From positions 228,884 through 292,883 of the forward strand of contig FOZF01000001.1 of assembly GCA_900113425.1 (NCBI GenBank): DNA of 64,000 nt, read 5' to 3'. Below are positions 54,573-63,842 of the stretch, piece by piece. The stretch's first letter is position 1, and each line of letters opens with the position of its first letter. The DNA is from Stenotrophomonas maltophilia. GTDB taxonomy: Bacteria; Pseudomonadota; Gammaproteobacteria; Xanthomonadales; Xanthomonadaceae. Position numbers and translations under genes: made by a program. The notes beneath the pieces are model-generated. The model was given only the letters and a program-made list of their open reading frames with translations, searched no databases and was not told the DNA's origin.

Positions 54573-56027
54573 TCAGAACGCACGCTCCCATTTCAGGCTC
54601 AGCAGGCTGCGGTCGTGGCTGTACAGCCAGTCCACATTGCTATCGATGCGGGTGTAGCGCAGGCTCAAGCTGGGTACCAGGCCTGCCACCGCCAGCCGTT
54701 CGCTGCGTACCAGCGCGATGAGGTTCTGCTCGTCGTCGTGCCGGCGCGCTTCCAGCAGCGGACTCCAGGCATCGTAGCTGCGCTCGCGCAGCGACAGGAA
54801 CAGCGTGGCAGTCGTGCCGCTCCACTGCCGCGCAGCGCCGAGGCGCAGGCCGCGCTGGCGATAGGCGTTGGCCGCGTCGGCCGCCCCGCTGTCGGCCAGA
54901 TCGATGCCGGCGAAGACGGTCCAGCGCGGAGTGAGCGCACGGAACCAGGTGGCGTACAACGCTCTCATCGCGCCATCGTAGTTGTCGGCCAGCCCCGGTT
55001 GCCGATAGCGCTGGCGCTTCCAGTCCGCCTCCAGCTTCAGCAGGCTGCGCGGGTCCAGCGCGTACTGCCATTCCGCATGCGCGCCTGCGGCGCCCTGCAG
55101 GGTACGGTTGCCCAGTGCCTGATAGTCGTAGCTGGGCGCCAGCAGCAGGGTATGCCGCGCACTGCGCCAGCTGTACCCCACCTGCACAGTGGCATTGAGC
55201 TCGTTGTAGGCGCGGTTGTCCTTCCATGCCTGGCCGAAGGCCAACCCGCGCACATACAGGCCGTGGTGGCCGGCCAGCGCCCAGCGGCGTTCCAGGCTGC
55301 CGTCATAGTCCACCCCCGGCGCGCGCTGGGCATCGGGCAACCTGCGCTCGATGATGCAGTCCTCGCCCACGCCGAACAGGCAGGTGCGGCTGGCCGAACT
55401 GCGGTTGATGTTGTCGCTCCATGCAGGCCCGGCGGACAGTGCGCCCTTCCAGCGCCGCCGCGCCTGCAGCGCCTGCAGATATCCCTGCACCCGGCCGCGC
55501 ACGCCGGCGGTGGCAGGATCGCTGTCATCGATGTCGGCGGCGATCGCGGTGAACAGCGACGTCGCCTCCCGGTCGCGCTGGTCCTCGGCGTAGACCCGCG
55601 CCAGTTCAAGCCGCGCAGGCAGGAAGTCCGGCTGCAGGGCCAGCAGGGCCTCGTACTCAAGGGCCGCGCGATGATGCTCGCCCGCAACCCGCGCCAGCGC
55701 GCCCTGTGCGTAGTGGCGCAACAGCGGGTCATGGCCGGGAAGTTCGATGTACTCGTGCAGAAATGCCTCCGCAGCGGGCCATTGCTGGTGCTGCAACGAC
55801 AGATACAGCGCCTGGCCGAGGTCGTCGACCGTGCGCTCCACGCGCAGGGTCCGGCCATCGAGGGTGACGGTCGGCCGATCCGGTTCGGCCTGTTGCAGGC
55901 GCTGCTGGTCCTGGCGTTGATGGCGCACGTCGTTGCCCTGCTCCAGCACGCGGCGCAGGTCATCCTGCTGGGCGTGCGCCGTGGCGGTCAGCGCCAGCAG
56001 AAGGAGGCAGAAAAGAGGGAGGCGCAT
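54573..56027 (-). CDS. Slam outer-membrane translocator (surface lipoprotein assembly modulator, DUF560)
   Basis: A 484-residue outer-membrane protein. The signal peptide ends AHA. The periplasmic part contains TPR-like helices (PDFLPARLELARVYAEDQRDREATSLFTAIAADI), and the C-terminal 290 residues are an Arg/Trp/Tyr-rich beta barrel ending in WERAF with terminal Phe. The barrel motifs GVDYDGSLERRWALAGHHGLYVRGLAFGQAWKDNRAYNE and LGAARQWSGTTATLFLSLRERSYDAWSPL match the Slam family. Slams move lipoproteins or hemophilins to the cell surface. The gene directly upstream encodes the evident substrate, 91 bases away. Confidence 0.88.
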   Translation of the reverse strand: MRLPLFCLLLLALTATAHAQQDDLRRVLEQGNDVRHQRQDQQRLQQAEPDRPTVTLDGRTLRVERTVDDLGQALYLSLQHQQWPAAEAFLHEYIELPGHDPLLRHYAQGALARVAGEHHRAALEYEALLALQPDFLPARLELARVYAEDQRDREATSLFTAIAADIDDSDPATAGVRGRVQGYLQALQARRRWKGALSAGPAWSDNINRSSASRTCLFGVGEDCIIERRLPDAQRAPGVDYDGSLERRWALAGHHGLYVRGLAFGQAWKDNRAYNELNATVQVGYSWRSARHTLLLAPSYDYQALGNRTLQGAAGAHAEWQYALDPRSLLKLEADWKRQRYRQPGLADNYDGAMRALYATWFRALTPRWTVFAGIDLADSGAADAANAYRQRGLRLGAARQWSGTTATLFLSLRERSYDAWSPLLEARRHDDEQNLIALVRSERLAVAGLVPSLSLRYTRIDSNVDWLYSHDRSLLSLKWERAF

Positions 56028-56118
56028 GGTCGATCCGGTGTGAAGCGATGCAGCGGGCCGAAGCAGGGACTGGCGGATCGCGGCTTGTCCCTGCCCTGCC
56101 CCGTCAGGGGCGTGGCGA

Positions 56119-56883
56119 TCAGTTCTTGCTGCCGCCGAAGGCGGTGTCGTACTGGCTGTTGCCGGCGAAGGTGGCGATACCGGCCAGGGTGGCGGCATTG
56201 GCACCGAAGAACTGGCCCTGGGTGGTACCGCTGACCGAACCGTTGGCGGTGGCCGCGCCAGCGAACGAGGCGTTGGCGCTGTTGATGGTGGCGTTGACGC
56301 TGACCGACAGGCCGCCGCCGCTGAGGCCGCCCAGCAGAGTGCCGGTGCCGAAGTTGGCGCGGAAGGTGCCGCTGAGCAGGTTGCTGCCGTTGAACTTGTT
56401 CAGGCCGGCCACGCTGTAGGTGGCCACGCCGGCCGGCAGGGTGGTGCCGGCACGGTCGCCGACGAAGTAGACCTGGCGGTTGTTGAAGCCACCTGCGGCA
56501 CCGTCCTTGGACCACTCACCGAACCAGACATCGCCACTGCCGACTTTGACGAAGTTGAAGTGGCCCATGCCCGAGTGGCTGCCCGGCGCACCGGTGATCG
56601 GCATGGCCAGCGTGCGCACGGTGGTGCCATTGACGGTGGTCGGCACCGAATAGCTGGCCAGGCCCTGGAAATCGACGCGACGGGCGTTGGACACGGTGCC
56701 GACGCCGATACCGGCCTTGCCGGCCGAGTGCGGGCCACCGTTGACCTGGGAATCACCGACGGCGACATACAGCTCTGCGTCGGTCACCGGGCTGGCCGCA
56801 CCGACGATGTCGGCTGCCTGCGCCGCGCCGGCCAGGGCGAAGGAGGCGGCGACCGCCAGGACGGAACGGGAGATCATTTTCAT
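56119..56883 (-). CDS. Hemophilin-like Slam-dependent secreted protein
   Basis: A 254-residue protein. The signal peptide ends AGAAQA with no lipobox Cys, so it is secreted rather than lipid-anchored, as in hemophilin. The N-terminal half would be the ligand-binding handle, with His in GGPHSAG, GSHSGMGHFNF. The C-terminal half is a Gly/Ala-rich small barrel like TbpB and factor-H-binding proteins (NLLSGTFRANFGTGTLLGG, TTQGQFFGANAATLAGIATFAG, FGGSKN at the end). In Acinetobacter the equivalent HphA captures heme and passes it to a TonB receptor. It lies between the receptor and Slam genes on the same strand. Heme as ligand is inferred. Confidence 0.78.
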   Translation of the reverse strand: MKMISRSVLAVAASFALAGAAQAADIVGAASPVTDAELYVAVGDSQVNGGPHSAGKAGIGVGTVSNARRVDFQGLASYSVPTTVNGTTVRTLAMPITGAPGSHSGMGHFNFVKVGSGDVWFGEWSKDGAAGGFNNRQVYFVGDRAGTTLPAGVATYSVAGLNKFNGSNLLSGTFRANFGTGTLLGGLSGGGLSVSVNATINSANASFAGAATANGSVSGTTQGQFFGANAATLAGIATFAGNSQYDTAFGGSKN

Positions 56884-56937
56884 GGTGTTGCTCCTTGGGT
56901 TGAGGGAACTACGGGTACAACGCTTGAATGCAGGTGC

Positions 56938-59900
56938 TCAGAAGCGAGCGGTGATGCCCAGCTTGAGGGTGCGGCCCGGCGCCGGCAGCGTGGACCGCGT
57001 GGCCGGGTCGACGTAGTAGCGGTTGCCGAGATTGCTGCCGACCAGCTCCACGCTGGCGTGCTCGTTGAAGCGCCAGCGCGCGTACGCATCCACCGTGGTG
57101 ATGTTTCCCCAGGTGAACGGCACGTTCTGCCAGAGCAGGCTGCTGCCACCGGCCAGCAACCGGTCGCGGTAGGCCTGCAGGTCCGGGTTTTCGTGGCGCC
57201 GGTAGTGGATGATCCGGCTGCCCAGCTCCAGTCGTTCGTCGAACAGGCGGGTGCCCAGTGACGCGTTGACCGACAGCTTCGGAATCGCCTGGGTCAGCAG
57301 GTAGCCGCTGACGAAGCCGTCCTGCACGCAGTTCGGGACCAGGCCACGGTTGGCATCCAGCAGCACGGCACTGCTCTCGTCGCAGACCTCGTTCTCCAGC
57401 GTGCGGGCGATGCCCAGATCGGTGAAGAAGCGGCGGTTGTCGAAGCGCGCCTGCAGTTCGATGCCGCGGATCGTCTGCTTGTCGATGTTGTCGAACAGGA
57501 AGTAGGCATCGCGCTCGATCACGTTGCGGGTCTTGTGCACGTAATAGGCCAGCTTGACGTCGGCATCGGCGGTGTTTCCGAACAGCGCCGACAGGTCGTG
57601 CACGTAACCCAGCTCGTAGTTGTAGGCATGCTCCGGCTTGAGGTCATACAGCGGGTTGAGGCTGCTGGAGAAGGCGATGGTGCTTTCGAACATGCTCGGG
57701 AAACGCACCGCTTCGCTGTAGCGCAGGTAGATGCGCGCGGCAGACGACAGATGCGCCGTCGCCGAGAAGGTGGGCAGCCACGCGTGATCGCGCTGGCGCC
57801 GGTTGCTGCCATCCACCGGCCGCGCCTGCAGGGTGTTGCCGATGCTGCAGACCAGGTCGCTGCCGGCGAACAACGGCAGCACGCCCGGGATCGCGGCCAC
57901 CTCGCCGTTGAGGCACGGGTTGGTGGCACGGGCATAGTTGCCGTTGGCGTCGGGCAGCCAGGCGATGTTGTGCTCCACCGCCTGTGGTGTTTCGTAGTAG
58001 GCCAGCAGCCCCCGGATCGAATCATCGATCACCGAGCCCATGCCGATGCTCTCCCAGAATTCGCGTTCTGCTTCGAGCGCATCGATCTCTGCCTGAAGGC
58101 TGGCCGGTCGCTCGGGCAGCTCGTTGACCCGATAGGTGGCCTGCTTGCTGCCCACCCCCTTGGTCAGCAGCTCCGGGTGTGCGTCGAGGAAGTCGTCGAA
58201 GGCCCAGTAGCGGCTGTAGCGGACGCCGGCGTTGAGGGTGAGGACGTCGAGCGGACGCCATTCCAGGTTGAGGTAGCCCTCCCCCTCCTGGCGGCGACCG
58301 GCACGCGGAAACATGCGCCAGCCATCCGTGGTGCCGAAGTACGGGTCACGCGAACCCAGGCTCTCGTACTGCCAGTTTCCCCCCACGGTCAGGTCGAGGC
58401 TGGAGTGCAACGCGAAGCGGTTGCTGACCGTCAGGCCGGTGCGATCATTGCGCGCGTTGGCGAGGGCGGTGTTGCGCAGGATCGGGCTGACTCCCGGGTC
58501 CCATTGCGGATTGCCCGGCGCGAAGTTGGGGAAGCCGCCCGCGGTATAGGTATCGCTGTCGGTCTCGGTGCGCCAGAGATTGGCATACAGATCCAGCCAG
58601 CGGCTGCCGGCCGGCTGCCAGCGATACTCCAGGTTCCAGGCATCCGAGTCGACGCGGCTCAACGGCCACTGGATGCGGCCGTAGTCCGGTGCCGACAGGA
58701 TGCGCGAAGGCATGATCTCGCCATAGTGCGACAGCGTGTGCCGCCAGCTCGCCTTCAGCTGCTGGTCGTCATTGATCTGCCACGTCGCCTTGAGCAGCCA
58801 CGACTCCTGTTCGCTCGACGTGTTGGGCACTTCATCACCCGGCTTGAAATAGCGGGCCAGCGTGGTGATGTAGTCGATGCCCTGGTACTCGTACTGCTCG
58901 CGCGGGTCCTGGTCGTAGTAGTCGCTGCCCTGGCTGCCGGAGAAATAGTTGCCACGCCGGCGCCACGCATAGGCCGCCATCACGTCCACCGTCTCGCCGC
59001 GCAGGCCCAGCGCCAGTCGCCATGCCTGGTCCTCGCCATCGAACGGATTGTTGCCGCTGCGTGACTGCACCGGCACCACCAGCGTGCGGTCGTCATAGGG
59101 CGAGTTCGGCGACCCCTGCGGGAAGCCCGGCACCGTCCGGTAGTCCTCGCCGCTGTGGAGGCGTGGCAGGCGTGGCGCCACCGCGTTGCTGCTGCCTTCG
59201 ATCTTCAGCTCCCCGCCGAAGCGTTCGCCGGCCGCCACGACGTCATCGATGTCGATGGTCCTGATGACCAGCGCGCCGCCGATGCCGCTGTGCACGTCAC
59301 GCACCAGGCCGGGCCCCTTGATGACCTGGATGCCACCGATCAGGTTGGGATCGATGTAGTTGCGGTTGCTGACGCCGTTGTAGCCCCGCCAGACCGTGAG
59401 GGCCTGTTCGCCGCCATCGATGCTCACCGGCACCCGCCCCGGCCCCTGGATGCCGCGGATGTTGATGTCCAGCGCGCCGCTGTTGCGCGCATCGCCGCTG
59501 AAAACGCCGACCAGATCCTTGACCACGTCGGCCGGGTTGGCGCCACGGAAGCGCTCCACCCGGTCCCGTCCCGAATACGCCGTGGTCAGGTCCAGCGCGA
59601 ACACGTCGTCATAGCCACGGCGATCGCGCGCCTCGCCACCTTCCGGCTGCAGGCGACCGGCGACGTCCAGCGTATCGGTCACCCGCACCCCTTCCGCCTC
59701 GGCCGCTGCCTGCGTTGCGTCCGCCGCGGCGCGCAGGCTCCAGGTGCCATCCATGCCACGCTGGGCACGCACGCCACTGCCCTGCAGCAGCCGCTGCAGC
59801 GCCTGCATCTGGCTGTACTGGCCCTGCACCGCACTGGAACGACGCCCTTCGACCAGGTCGCTGCGGAACACCACCTGCGCATCGGCCTGGCGCCCGAAGG

Positions 59901-60072
59901 CACGTACCGCGTCTGCCAGCGACTGCTCCGGGATGGTGTACTGGCGCAGCGGCGCCGCCGTGGTGGGTTGCGCCTGCACGGCCGGCACCCGGGCCAGCGG
60001 CAGCAGTGCGGTGCAGATGGCCAGGGCCAGTGTGGTGGCGCGACGGTGACAGGCAGATGCCGTGGACGGCAT
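56938..60072 (-). CDS. TonB-dependent receptor/transducer with STN domain, heme-receptor-like
   Basis: A 1044-residue outer-membrane receptor. After the signal peptide comes an STN signalling domain (RQYTIPEQSLADAVRAFGRQADAQVVFRSDLVEGRRSSAVQGQYSQMQALQRLLQGSGV, residues about 45-115). The plug (VKDLVGVFSGDARNSGALDINIRGIQGPGRVPVSIDGGEQ) and a 22-strand barrel end in LKLGITARF. The barrel contains VRFPSMFE followed by NPLYDLKPEHAYNYELGY, matching the FRAP/NPNL box of heme and hemoprotein receptors. The STN domain fits surface signalling to the FecR and FecI products encoded just upstream. GAGGAG precedes the ATG by eight bases. Confidence 0.9.
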   Translation of the reverse strand: MPSTASACHRRATTLALAICTALLPLARVPAVQAQPTTAAPLRQYTIPEQSLADAVRAFGRQADAQVVFRSDLVEGRRSSAVQGQYSQMQALQRLLQGSGVRAQRGMDGTWSLRAAADATQAAAEAEGVRVTDTLDVAGRLQPEGGEARDRRGYDDVFALDLTTAYSGRDRVERFRGANPADVVKDLVGVFSGDARNSGALDINIRGIQGPGRVPVSIDGGEQALTVWRGYNGVSNRNYIDPNLIGGIQVIKGPGLVRDVHSGIGGALVIRTIDIDDVVAAGERFGGELKIEGSSNAVAPRLPRLHSGEDYRTVPGFPQGSPNSPYDDRTLVVPVQSRSGNNPFDGEDQAWRLALGLRGETVDVMAAYAWRRRGNYFSGSQGSDYYDQDPREQYEYQGIDYITTLARYFKPGDEVPNTSSEQESWLLKATWQINDDQQLKASWRHTLSHYGEIMPSRILSAPDYGRIQWPLSRVDSDAWNLEYRWQPAGSRWLDLYANLWRTETDSDTYTAGGFPNFAPGNPQWDPGVSPILRNTALANARNDRTGLTVSNRFALHSSLDLTVGGNWQYESLGSRDPYFGTTDGWRMFPRAGRRQEGEGYLNLEWRPLDVLTLNAGVRYSRYWAFDDFLDAHPELLTKGVGSKQATYRVNELPERPASLQAEIDALEAEREFWESIGMGSVIDDSIRGLLAYYETPQAVEHNIAWLPDANGNYARATNPCLNGEVAAIPGVLPLFAGSDLVCSIGNTLQARPVDGSNRRQRDHAWLPTFSATAHLSSAARIYLRYSEAVRFPSMFESTIAFSSSLNPLYDLKPEHAYNYELGYVHDLSALFGNTADADVKLAYYVHKTRNVIERDAYFLFDNIDKQTIRGIELQARFDNRRFFTDLGIARTLENEVCDESSAVLLDANRGLVPNCVQDGFVSGYLLTQAIPKLSVNASLGTRLFDERLELGSRIIHYRRHENPDLQAYRDRLLAGGSSLLWQNVPFTWGNITTVDAYARWRFNEHASVELVGSNLGNRYYVDPATRSTLPAPGRTLKLGITARF

Positions 60073-60247
60073 GGACGGAACTCCTCAAGCTTGGGGAAAC
60101 CACGGGCACAGCCGCTGCCGGTGGTGAGTCTGGCTTGAGGAAAAACGGTGTTTCGCTCTGGCTGTACCTCTATAGACAGCGCACGCCGCAGGCTGCCCAC
60201 GCTTTTTTCAGGTTTTTTTTCATCGCGATGTCCGGCCCCTGCCGGAA

Positions 60248-61204
60248 TCACCAGACAACCAGCGCGCCGCCCGGCAGCCGCTGCACGCGCAGGCCCGCCT
60301 GGCCCGCCACTGCGGTGATGGCCGGGTCCGGCTGGCGCAGATGGAACAGGCCACTGACCCGGATCTGCTCCGCTTTTCTCCCCAGCACCCAGACCGGTGC
60401 GGCCCGATAGCGTGCCAACCGATCGATGGCCTGTGCCGCGCTCAGATCGTCGATGGCCACCTCACCGCGCCGCCAGGGTGCCACCGCGTCACTGGCAAGG
60501 CTGCTCACCGGTCGCAGCCAGCGCCCGTCACGGAACGCGCGTGCCTGCCCCGCATGCAGCCGTTGCAGGCTGCCATCACCGGGATGTACGTCCACCACCC
60601 CCTCGCTGACCTGGGCAGTCACCACCGCGTCCTGCAACGAAACGCTGAACGCAGTACCGATGTCGCGCACCAGACCACCGCCGGCCTCGACCTGGAACGG
60701 CCGCGCTTCGTGCGCGACCTGGAACCAGGCCTGGCCGCGCAGCAGCCGCAGTTGCCGCTGACCCTCATCGAATGCGACGGCCAGCGCGGTACCGGCATCG
60801 AGCGCGACCGTGCTGCCATCCTCCAGTTGCACCACACGGGGTGCATCGCCGCTGCGCAGATCGCTGCGCGCCCACAATGCCACCCCGGGGAGGGCTGGGA
60901 CCGCCAGCACCACCGCGGCCGCGCTGGCCCACCACCAGGACAGGCGCCTGCGCGGGGCGATCGGGCGCAGGCCCTGGCGATCGGAGGTCAGTGCCGGCAG
61001 TGCGGCCAGCACCTCCGGCCCCGCCGCGTCCAGGCCGTCCCAGAATGCCTGCTGGCGGCGCCAGGCCAATGCATGGCGCGGATCGGCCTGCAGCCATCGC
61101 TGCAGGGCCCGCTGCTGCCGGTCCGGCAACGGGCCCGCACTGCACCGGATCACCCAGCGCAACGCCTGCCTGGCCTGCCGCGGCGAGGGTTCGGACATGG
61201 TCAT
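60248..61204 (-). CDS. FecR-family anti-sigma factor / signal transducer
   Basis: A 318-residue inner-membrane protein. The cytoplasmic DUF4880 domain is ARQALRWVIRCSAGPLPDRQQRALQRWLQADPRHALAWRRQQAFWD, one TM segment follows near residues 90-115 (WWWASAAAVVLAVPALPGVALWA), and the periplasmic FecR domain has DGSTVALDAGTALAVAFDEGQRQLRLLRGQAWFQVAHEARPF and GTAFSV. The C-terminal STN-contact part comes last. It holds the sigma factor until the receptor signals. The start is ATG 61204 or 61198, about 80 bases after fecI. Confidence 0.9.
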   Translation of the reverse strand: MTMSEPSPRQARQALRWVIRCSAGPLPDRQQRALQRWLQADPRHALAWRRQQAFWDGLDAAGPEVLAALPALTSDRQGLRPIAPRRRLSWWWASAAAVVLAVPALPGVALWARSDLRSGDAPRVVQLEDGSTVALDAGTALAVAFDEGQRQLRLLRGQAWFQVAHEARPFQVEAGGGLVRDIGTAFSVSLQDAVVTAQVSEGVVDVHPGDGSLQRLHAGQARAFRDGRWLRPVSSLASDAVAPWRRGEVAIDDLSAAQAIDRLARYRAAPVWVLGRKAEQIRVSGLFHLRQPDPAITAVAGQAGLRVQRLPGGALVVW

Positions 61205-61286
61205 GGTCGTAGCCTGTCGCACCACGAACCGGTGCGCGTGACTGTTGTGACAATGGCGGGCGGCCTCTGCCCACGCCAATTGCAGG

Positions 61287-61787
61287 TCATCGGCGTGCGC
61301 CCTGCTGGTGCTGCTGGATCAGCATTGCCGCGCGCAGCACATGCTTGCCGACCAGGCTCTTGGAAATGCCCAGCCGGGCGGCGATCTCACGCTCGCTCAG
61401 GCCCAGGTAGCGGTTGAGCACGAAACACTCCCGCACCTGCGGCGGCAGCGCGAGGATGGTCCGGGTGATCTCGCGCAGCTGCGCCTGGTCCAGCGCCTGT
61501 TCCTCACCACCACCGGCATCGCCGACCTCGCACGCGTACTCGGCCATCGCCCGGCGTTCGCGCGCGTCGGCCTGGCTGCGGTTGAGGGCGTGGTGGTACG
61601 CCATGCGGTACAGGTAACCGCGCGGTTCAAGGATCGGCGGATCGCCGGGCACACTGCTGGCCTTCAGATACAGGTTCTGCAGGGTGTCCTCGGTGCTGGC
61701 CGGGTCCAGGTAGCGCGCGATGAAGCGTGACAACGCACGGCGCTCGCGGATCAACAGCTCGACCAGCGCCAGGGCATTGGGAGACAT
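61287..61787 (-). CDS. ECF sigma factor, FecI type
   Basis: A 166-residue sigma factor. Region 2 includes EDTLQNLYLKASSVPGDPPILEPRGYLYRMAYHHALNRSQADARERRA. Region 4 is LALPPQVRECFVLNRYLGLSEREIAARLGISKSLVGKHVLRAAMLIQQH. It is the first gene of the heme/hemophilin locus and should transcribe the receptor gene once FecR is signalled. Iron-dependent (Fur) control of this gene is expected, but no clear Fur box was seen. Confidence 0.92.
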   Translation of the reverse strand: MSPNALALVELLIRERRALSRFIARYLDPASTEDTLQNLYLKASSVPGDPPILEPRGYLYRMAYHHALNRSQADARERRAMAEYACEVGDAGGGEEQALDQAQLREITRTILALPPQVRECFVLNRYLGLSEREIAARLGISKSLVGKHVLRAAMLIQQHQQGARR

Positions 61788-61895
61788 AGGTGCCAGGCCG
61801 GACCGGGGAATGATGGGCGTGATGGCGACGGTCCGGGACGTGATTGTAGGGCGCGGCACCCCATCACGCCCAGCCCGCACCAGCCCGCTCGCCGG

Positions 61896-62822
61896 CTAGG
61901 GCTCGTCGAGCGCCTCGAAGCGCTCGGCCAGATGATCGATCAGCGCCCGCACGGCGGGCAGAAGGCCGCGCCGCGACGGGAACACGGCATGCACGATCCC
62001 GTGCCGGGGCTGCCAGTCCTGCAGCAGCGGGCGCAACGTGCCGCGCGAAAGCTCGTCGGTCATCATCATCCGCGGCAGCATCAGTACGCCGACACCGGCC
62101 ACGGCCGCCGTCCGCAGCACGATCATGTCGTCGCTGACCAGACGCGGACGATGGTGCACGCTGGCCTGCACGTCGTCCGGGCCGGTGAAGGCCCACACAT
62201 GCTCCTGGCTGGGCGATGCCAGGTCGACGGTGGGCATGCCGGCGAGATCGGCAGGCACCCGCGGCGTACCCAGCCGCTCCAGCAATGCCGGGCTGGCGCA
62301 GGTGCACCACGCGCGGCGCGCCAGCACCCGTACCACCAGATCGCTGTCCTCCAGCGGTGGCGGACGCACACGGATGGCCACGTCCACGCCCTCGCCCACC
62401 ACATCGACACGGCGGTTGGTGGCATCCAGCTGCACGGTCACCTTTGGATGCAGGGCAAGAAAGTCAGCCAGCATCGGCCCGACCCGGGCATGCAGCAGGG
62501 CGATCGGGCAGGCCACCCGGATCGTTCCGCGCGGCTCCGCCCGCGACAGTGCGATAGCCTCCTCTGCGGCCTCGGCTTCGACCAGCATCGCCTTGCAGTG
62601 ACGATAGTAGTCCTGGCCGATCTCGGTTACCGAGAAGCGTCGTGTCGACCGCTGGATGAGCCGCACGCCGAGCCGCTCTTCGAGCAGGGCGATGCGCCGG
62701 CTCAGTTTCGACTTGGGCATGGCCAGGGCGCGCCCTGCCTGCGAGAAGCCACCGTGCTCGACCACCATGGCGAAATAGAACAGGTCGTTGAGATCGCAGC
62801 GACGGATGTCGGCGTTGAACAC
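61896..62822 (-). CDS. LysR-family regulator
   Basis: A 308-residue regulator. The HTH is DLNDLFYFAMVVEHGGFSQAGRALAMPKSKLSRRIALLEERLGVRLIQRSTRRFSVTEIG, of the CrgA/DsdC-like group, followed by an effector-binding domain. GTG at 62822 is chosen because AGGAG lies nine bases upstream and it matches the normal N-terminus. It diverges from the OsmC gene across a 182-base region with an inverted repeat, so it probably regulates that gene. Confidence 0.9.
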   Translation of the reverse strand: MFNADIRRCDLNDLFYFAMVVEHGGFSQAGRALAMPKSKLSRRIALLEERLGVRLIQRSTRRFSVTEIGQDYYRHCKAMLVEAEAAEEAIALSRAEPRGTIRVACPIALLHARVGPMLADFLALHPKVTVQLDATNRRVDVVGEGVDVAIRVRPPPLEDSDLVVRVLARRAWCTCASPALLERLGTPRVPADLAGMPTVDLASPSQEHVWAFTGPDDVQASVHHRPRLVSDDMIVLRTAAVAGVGVLMLPRMMMTDELSRGTLRPLLQDWQPRHGIVHAVFPSRRGLLPAVRALIDHLAERFEALDEP

Positions 62823-62930
62823 GGAAGGGATCTCCTGCGGCCCCGACGGCCGCCATCGTTCGCAGAACAGGACAGTCGGGGCAGATAGTGCCAATCGCCA
62901 GCCCCATTGTCACGGGAGCTCAACCGCCCG

Positions 62931-62945
62931 ATCATCACCGATGAT
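62931..62945. promoter_or_regulatory. Inverted repeat in the lysR/osmC divergent region
   Basis: ATCATC, ACC, GATGAT, about 60 bases before the OsmC start. It is a candidate LysR binding site by position only. Confidence 0.3.
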
Positions 62946-63004
62946 GGCCGCGCGGCATCACGCGTCGCCCGGCCCCGCATCACGACCCCGCACAGGAGAA
63001 GCCC

Positions 63005-63409
63005 ATGGCCTACGCACGCATTGTCTCGACGGCTGACAACTACCTGCACCACATCAGCAACGGCACGTTCGATGTCAACGCCGACGAGCCCGCCTCGCTG
63101 GGCGGCCAGGGCAAGGGATTCGCCCCGTTCGACCTGTACCTGGCCTCACTGGCCGCCTGCACCGCCATCACCCTGCGCATGTACGCACAGCGCAAGGGCT
63201 GGGAGCTGGGCGAATTCCATGCCGAACTGCGCTCGGAGCGCGATCCTGATGGCCGTTTCCATGTGCACCGCGTACTGCATGCCAGCGCGGCGCTGGACGA
63301 TGCGCAGTGGCAGCGCCTGCTGGAGGTGGTCGAGAAGACTCCGGTCACCCTGGTGATGCGCGAAGGGGCACGCATCACCAGCGAACGCGGCCAGGACGCC
63401 GCTCCCTGA
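63005..63409 (+). CDS. OsmC-family protein
   Basis: A 134-residue cytoplasmic protein of the OsmC/Ohr fold. It has YLHHISNGTFDVNADEPASLGGQGKGFAPFDLYLASLAACTAITLRMYAQRKGWELGEFHAEL, with the peroxidatic Cys in LAACTAITLRMYA. The second resolving Cys of classical OsmC/Ohr is not visible, as in the YhfA/SACOL1771-like subgroup, so peroxide reduction is less certain. AGGAGAAGCCC precedes the ATG. Probable control by the divergent LysR protein. Confidence 0.88.
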   Translation: MAYARIVSTADNYLHHISNGTFDVNADEPASLGGQGKGFAPFDLYLASLAACTAITLRMYAQRKGWELGEFHAELRSERDPDGRFHVHRVLHASAALDDAQWQRLLEVVEKTPVTLVMREGARITSERGQDAAP

Positions 63410-63414
63410 AAGCG

Positions 63415-63744
63415 CTAGCGGCGCGGGTGCAGCACGGTGCGCTGGCGCATCGCGTTGAACTCCCGCTCCACCTGCTGGATGTCCTCGGCCTGGAAGCCTG
63501 CGGCATCCAGCAGCTGGTCGGCCGCGGCAGCCGCCAGTGGATCGTCGTCACGCTGGCGCCAGCAGCGGGCCGGCAGGAAATAGCCCACCTCGCTGCGCCC
63601 GCGCATGATCACCACCGGGCGGCCGGCGTACAGCAGGAACTCGGCCAGGTGCTGGCGCAGGCCCTCCACCGAGACATAGGCCGGGCCGATGCCCAGCATC
63701 TGGCTGGACGTCCCGGGACTTTCGAACAGCTTGCGACGGCTCAT
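63415..63744 (-). CDS. Phd/YefM-like antitoxin-fold protein without adjacent toxin
   Basis: A 109-residue protein. The segment YVSVEGLRQHLAEFLLYAGRPVVIMRGRSEVGYFLPARCW follows the Phd/YefM antitoxin pattern: a helix placing residues in the major groove, then GxPVVIxRxGxxxGYFLP. The C-terminal third has a helix that in antitoxins would wrap a toxin. No toxin-sized ORF lies next to it; the flanks are the convergent OsmC gene and the porin. A near-perfect ribosome-binding site (AAGGAGGAG) precedes ATG 63744. It may be an orphan regulator. Confidence 0.55.
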   Translation of the reverse strand: MSRRKLFESPGTSSQMLGIGPAYVSVEGLRQHLAEFLLYAGRPVVIMRGRSEVGYFLPARCWRQRDDDPLAAAAADQLLDAAGFQAEDIQQVEREFNAMRQRTVLHPRR

Positions 63745-63842
63745 CACACTCCTCCTTGTTGCCACGCGTGGTCTCCTTTCCCTAGACGGGCGCATCGCTG
63801 CGCCCCCGCCACGTTTCGTGCCGGCCCGTCATCGCTGCCGTC

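Noticed and set aside
57535..59064. A 509-codon open frame on the + strand inside the TonB-receptor gene
   Set aside because: Antisense shadow of a receptor with clear STN, plug and barrel motifs.
60201..60227. T-rich stretches as a terminator of the fecR gene
   Set aside because: fecR is read on the minus strand, where these are A-runs, and it ends at 60248 beside them; they could instead be AT-rich sequence upstream of the receptor promoter.
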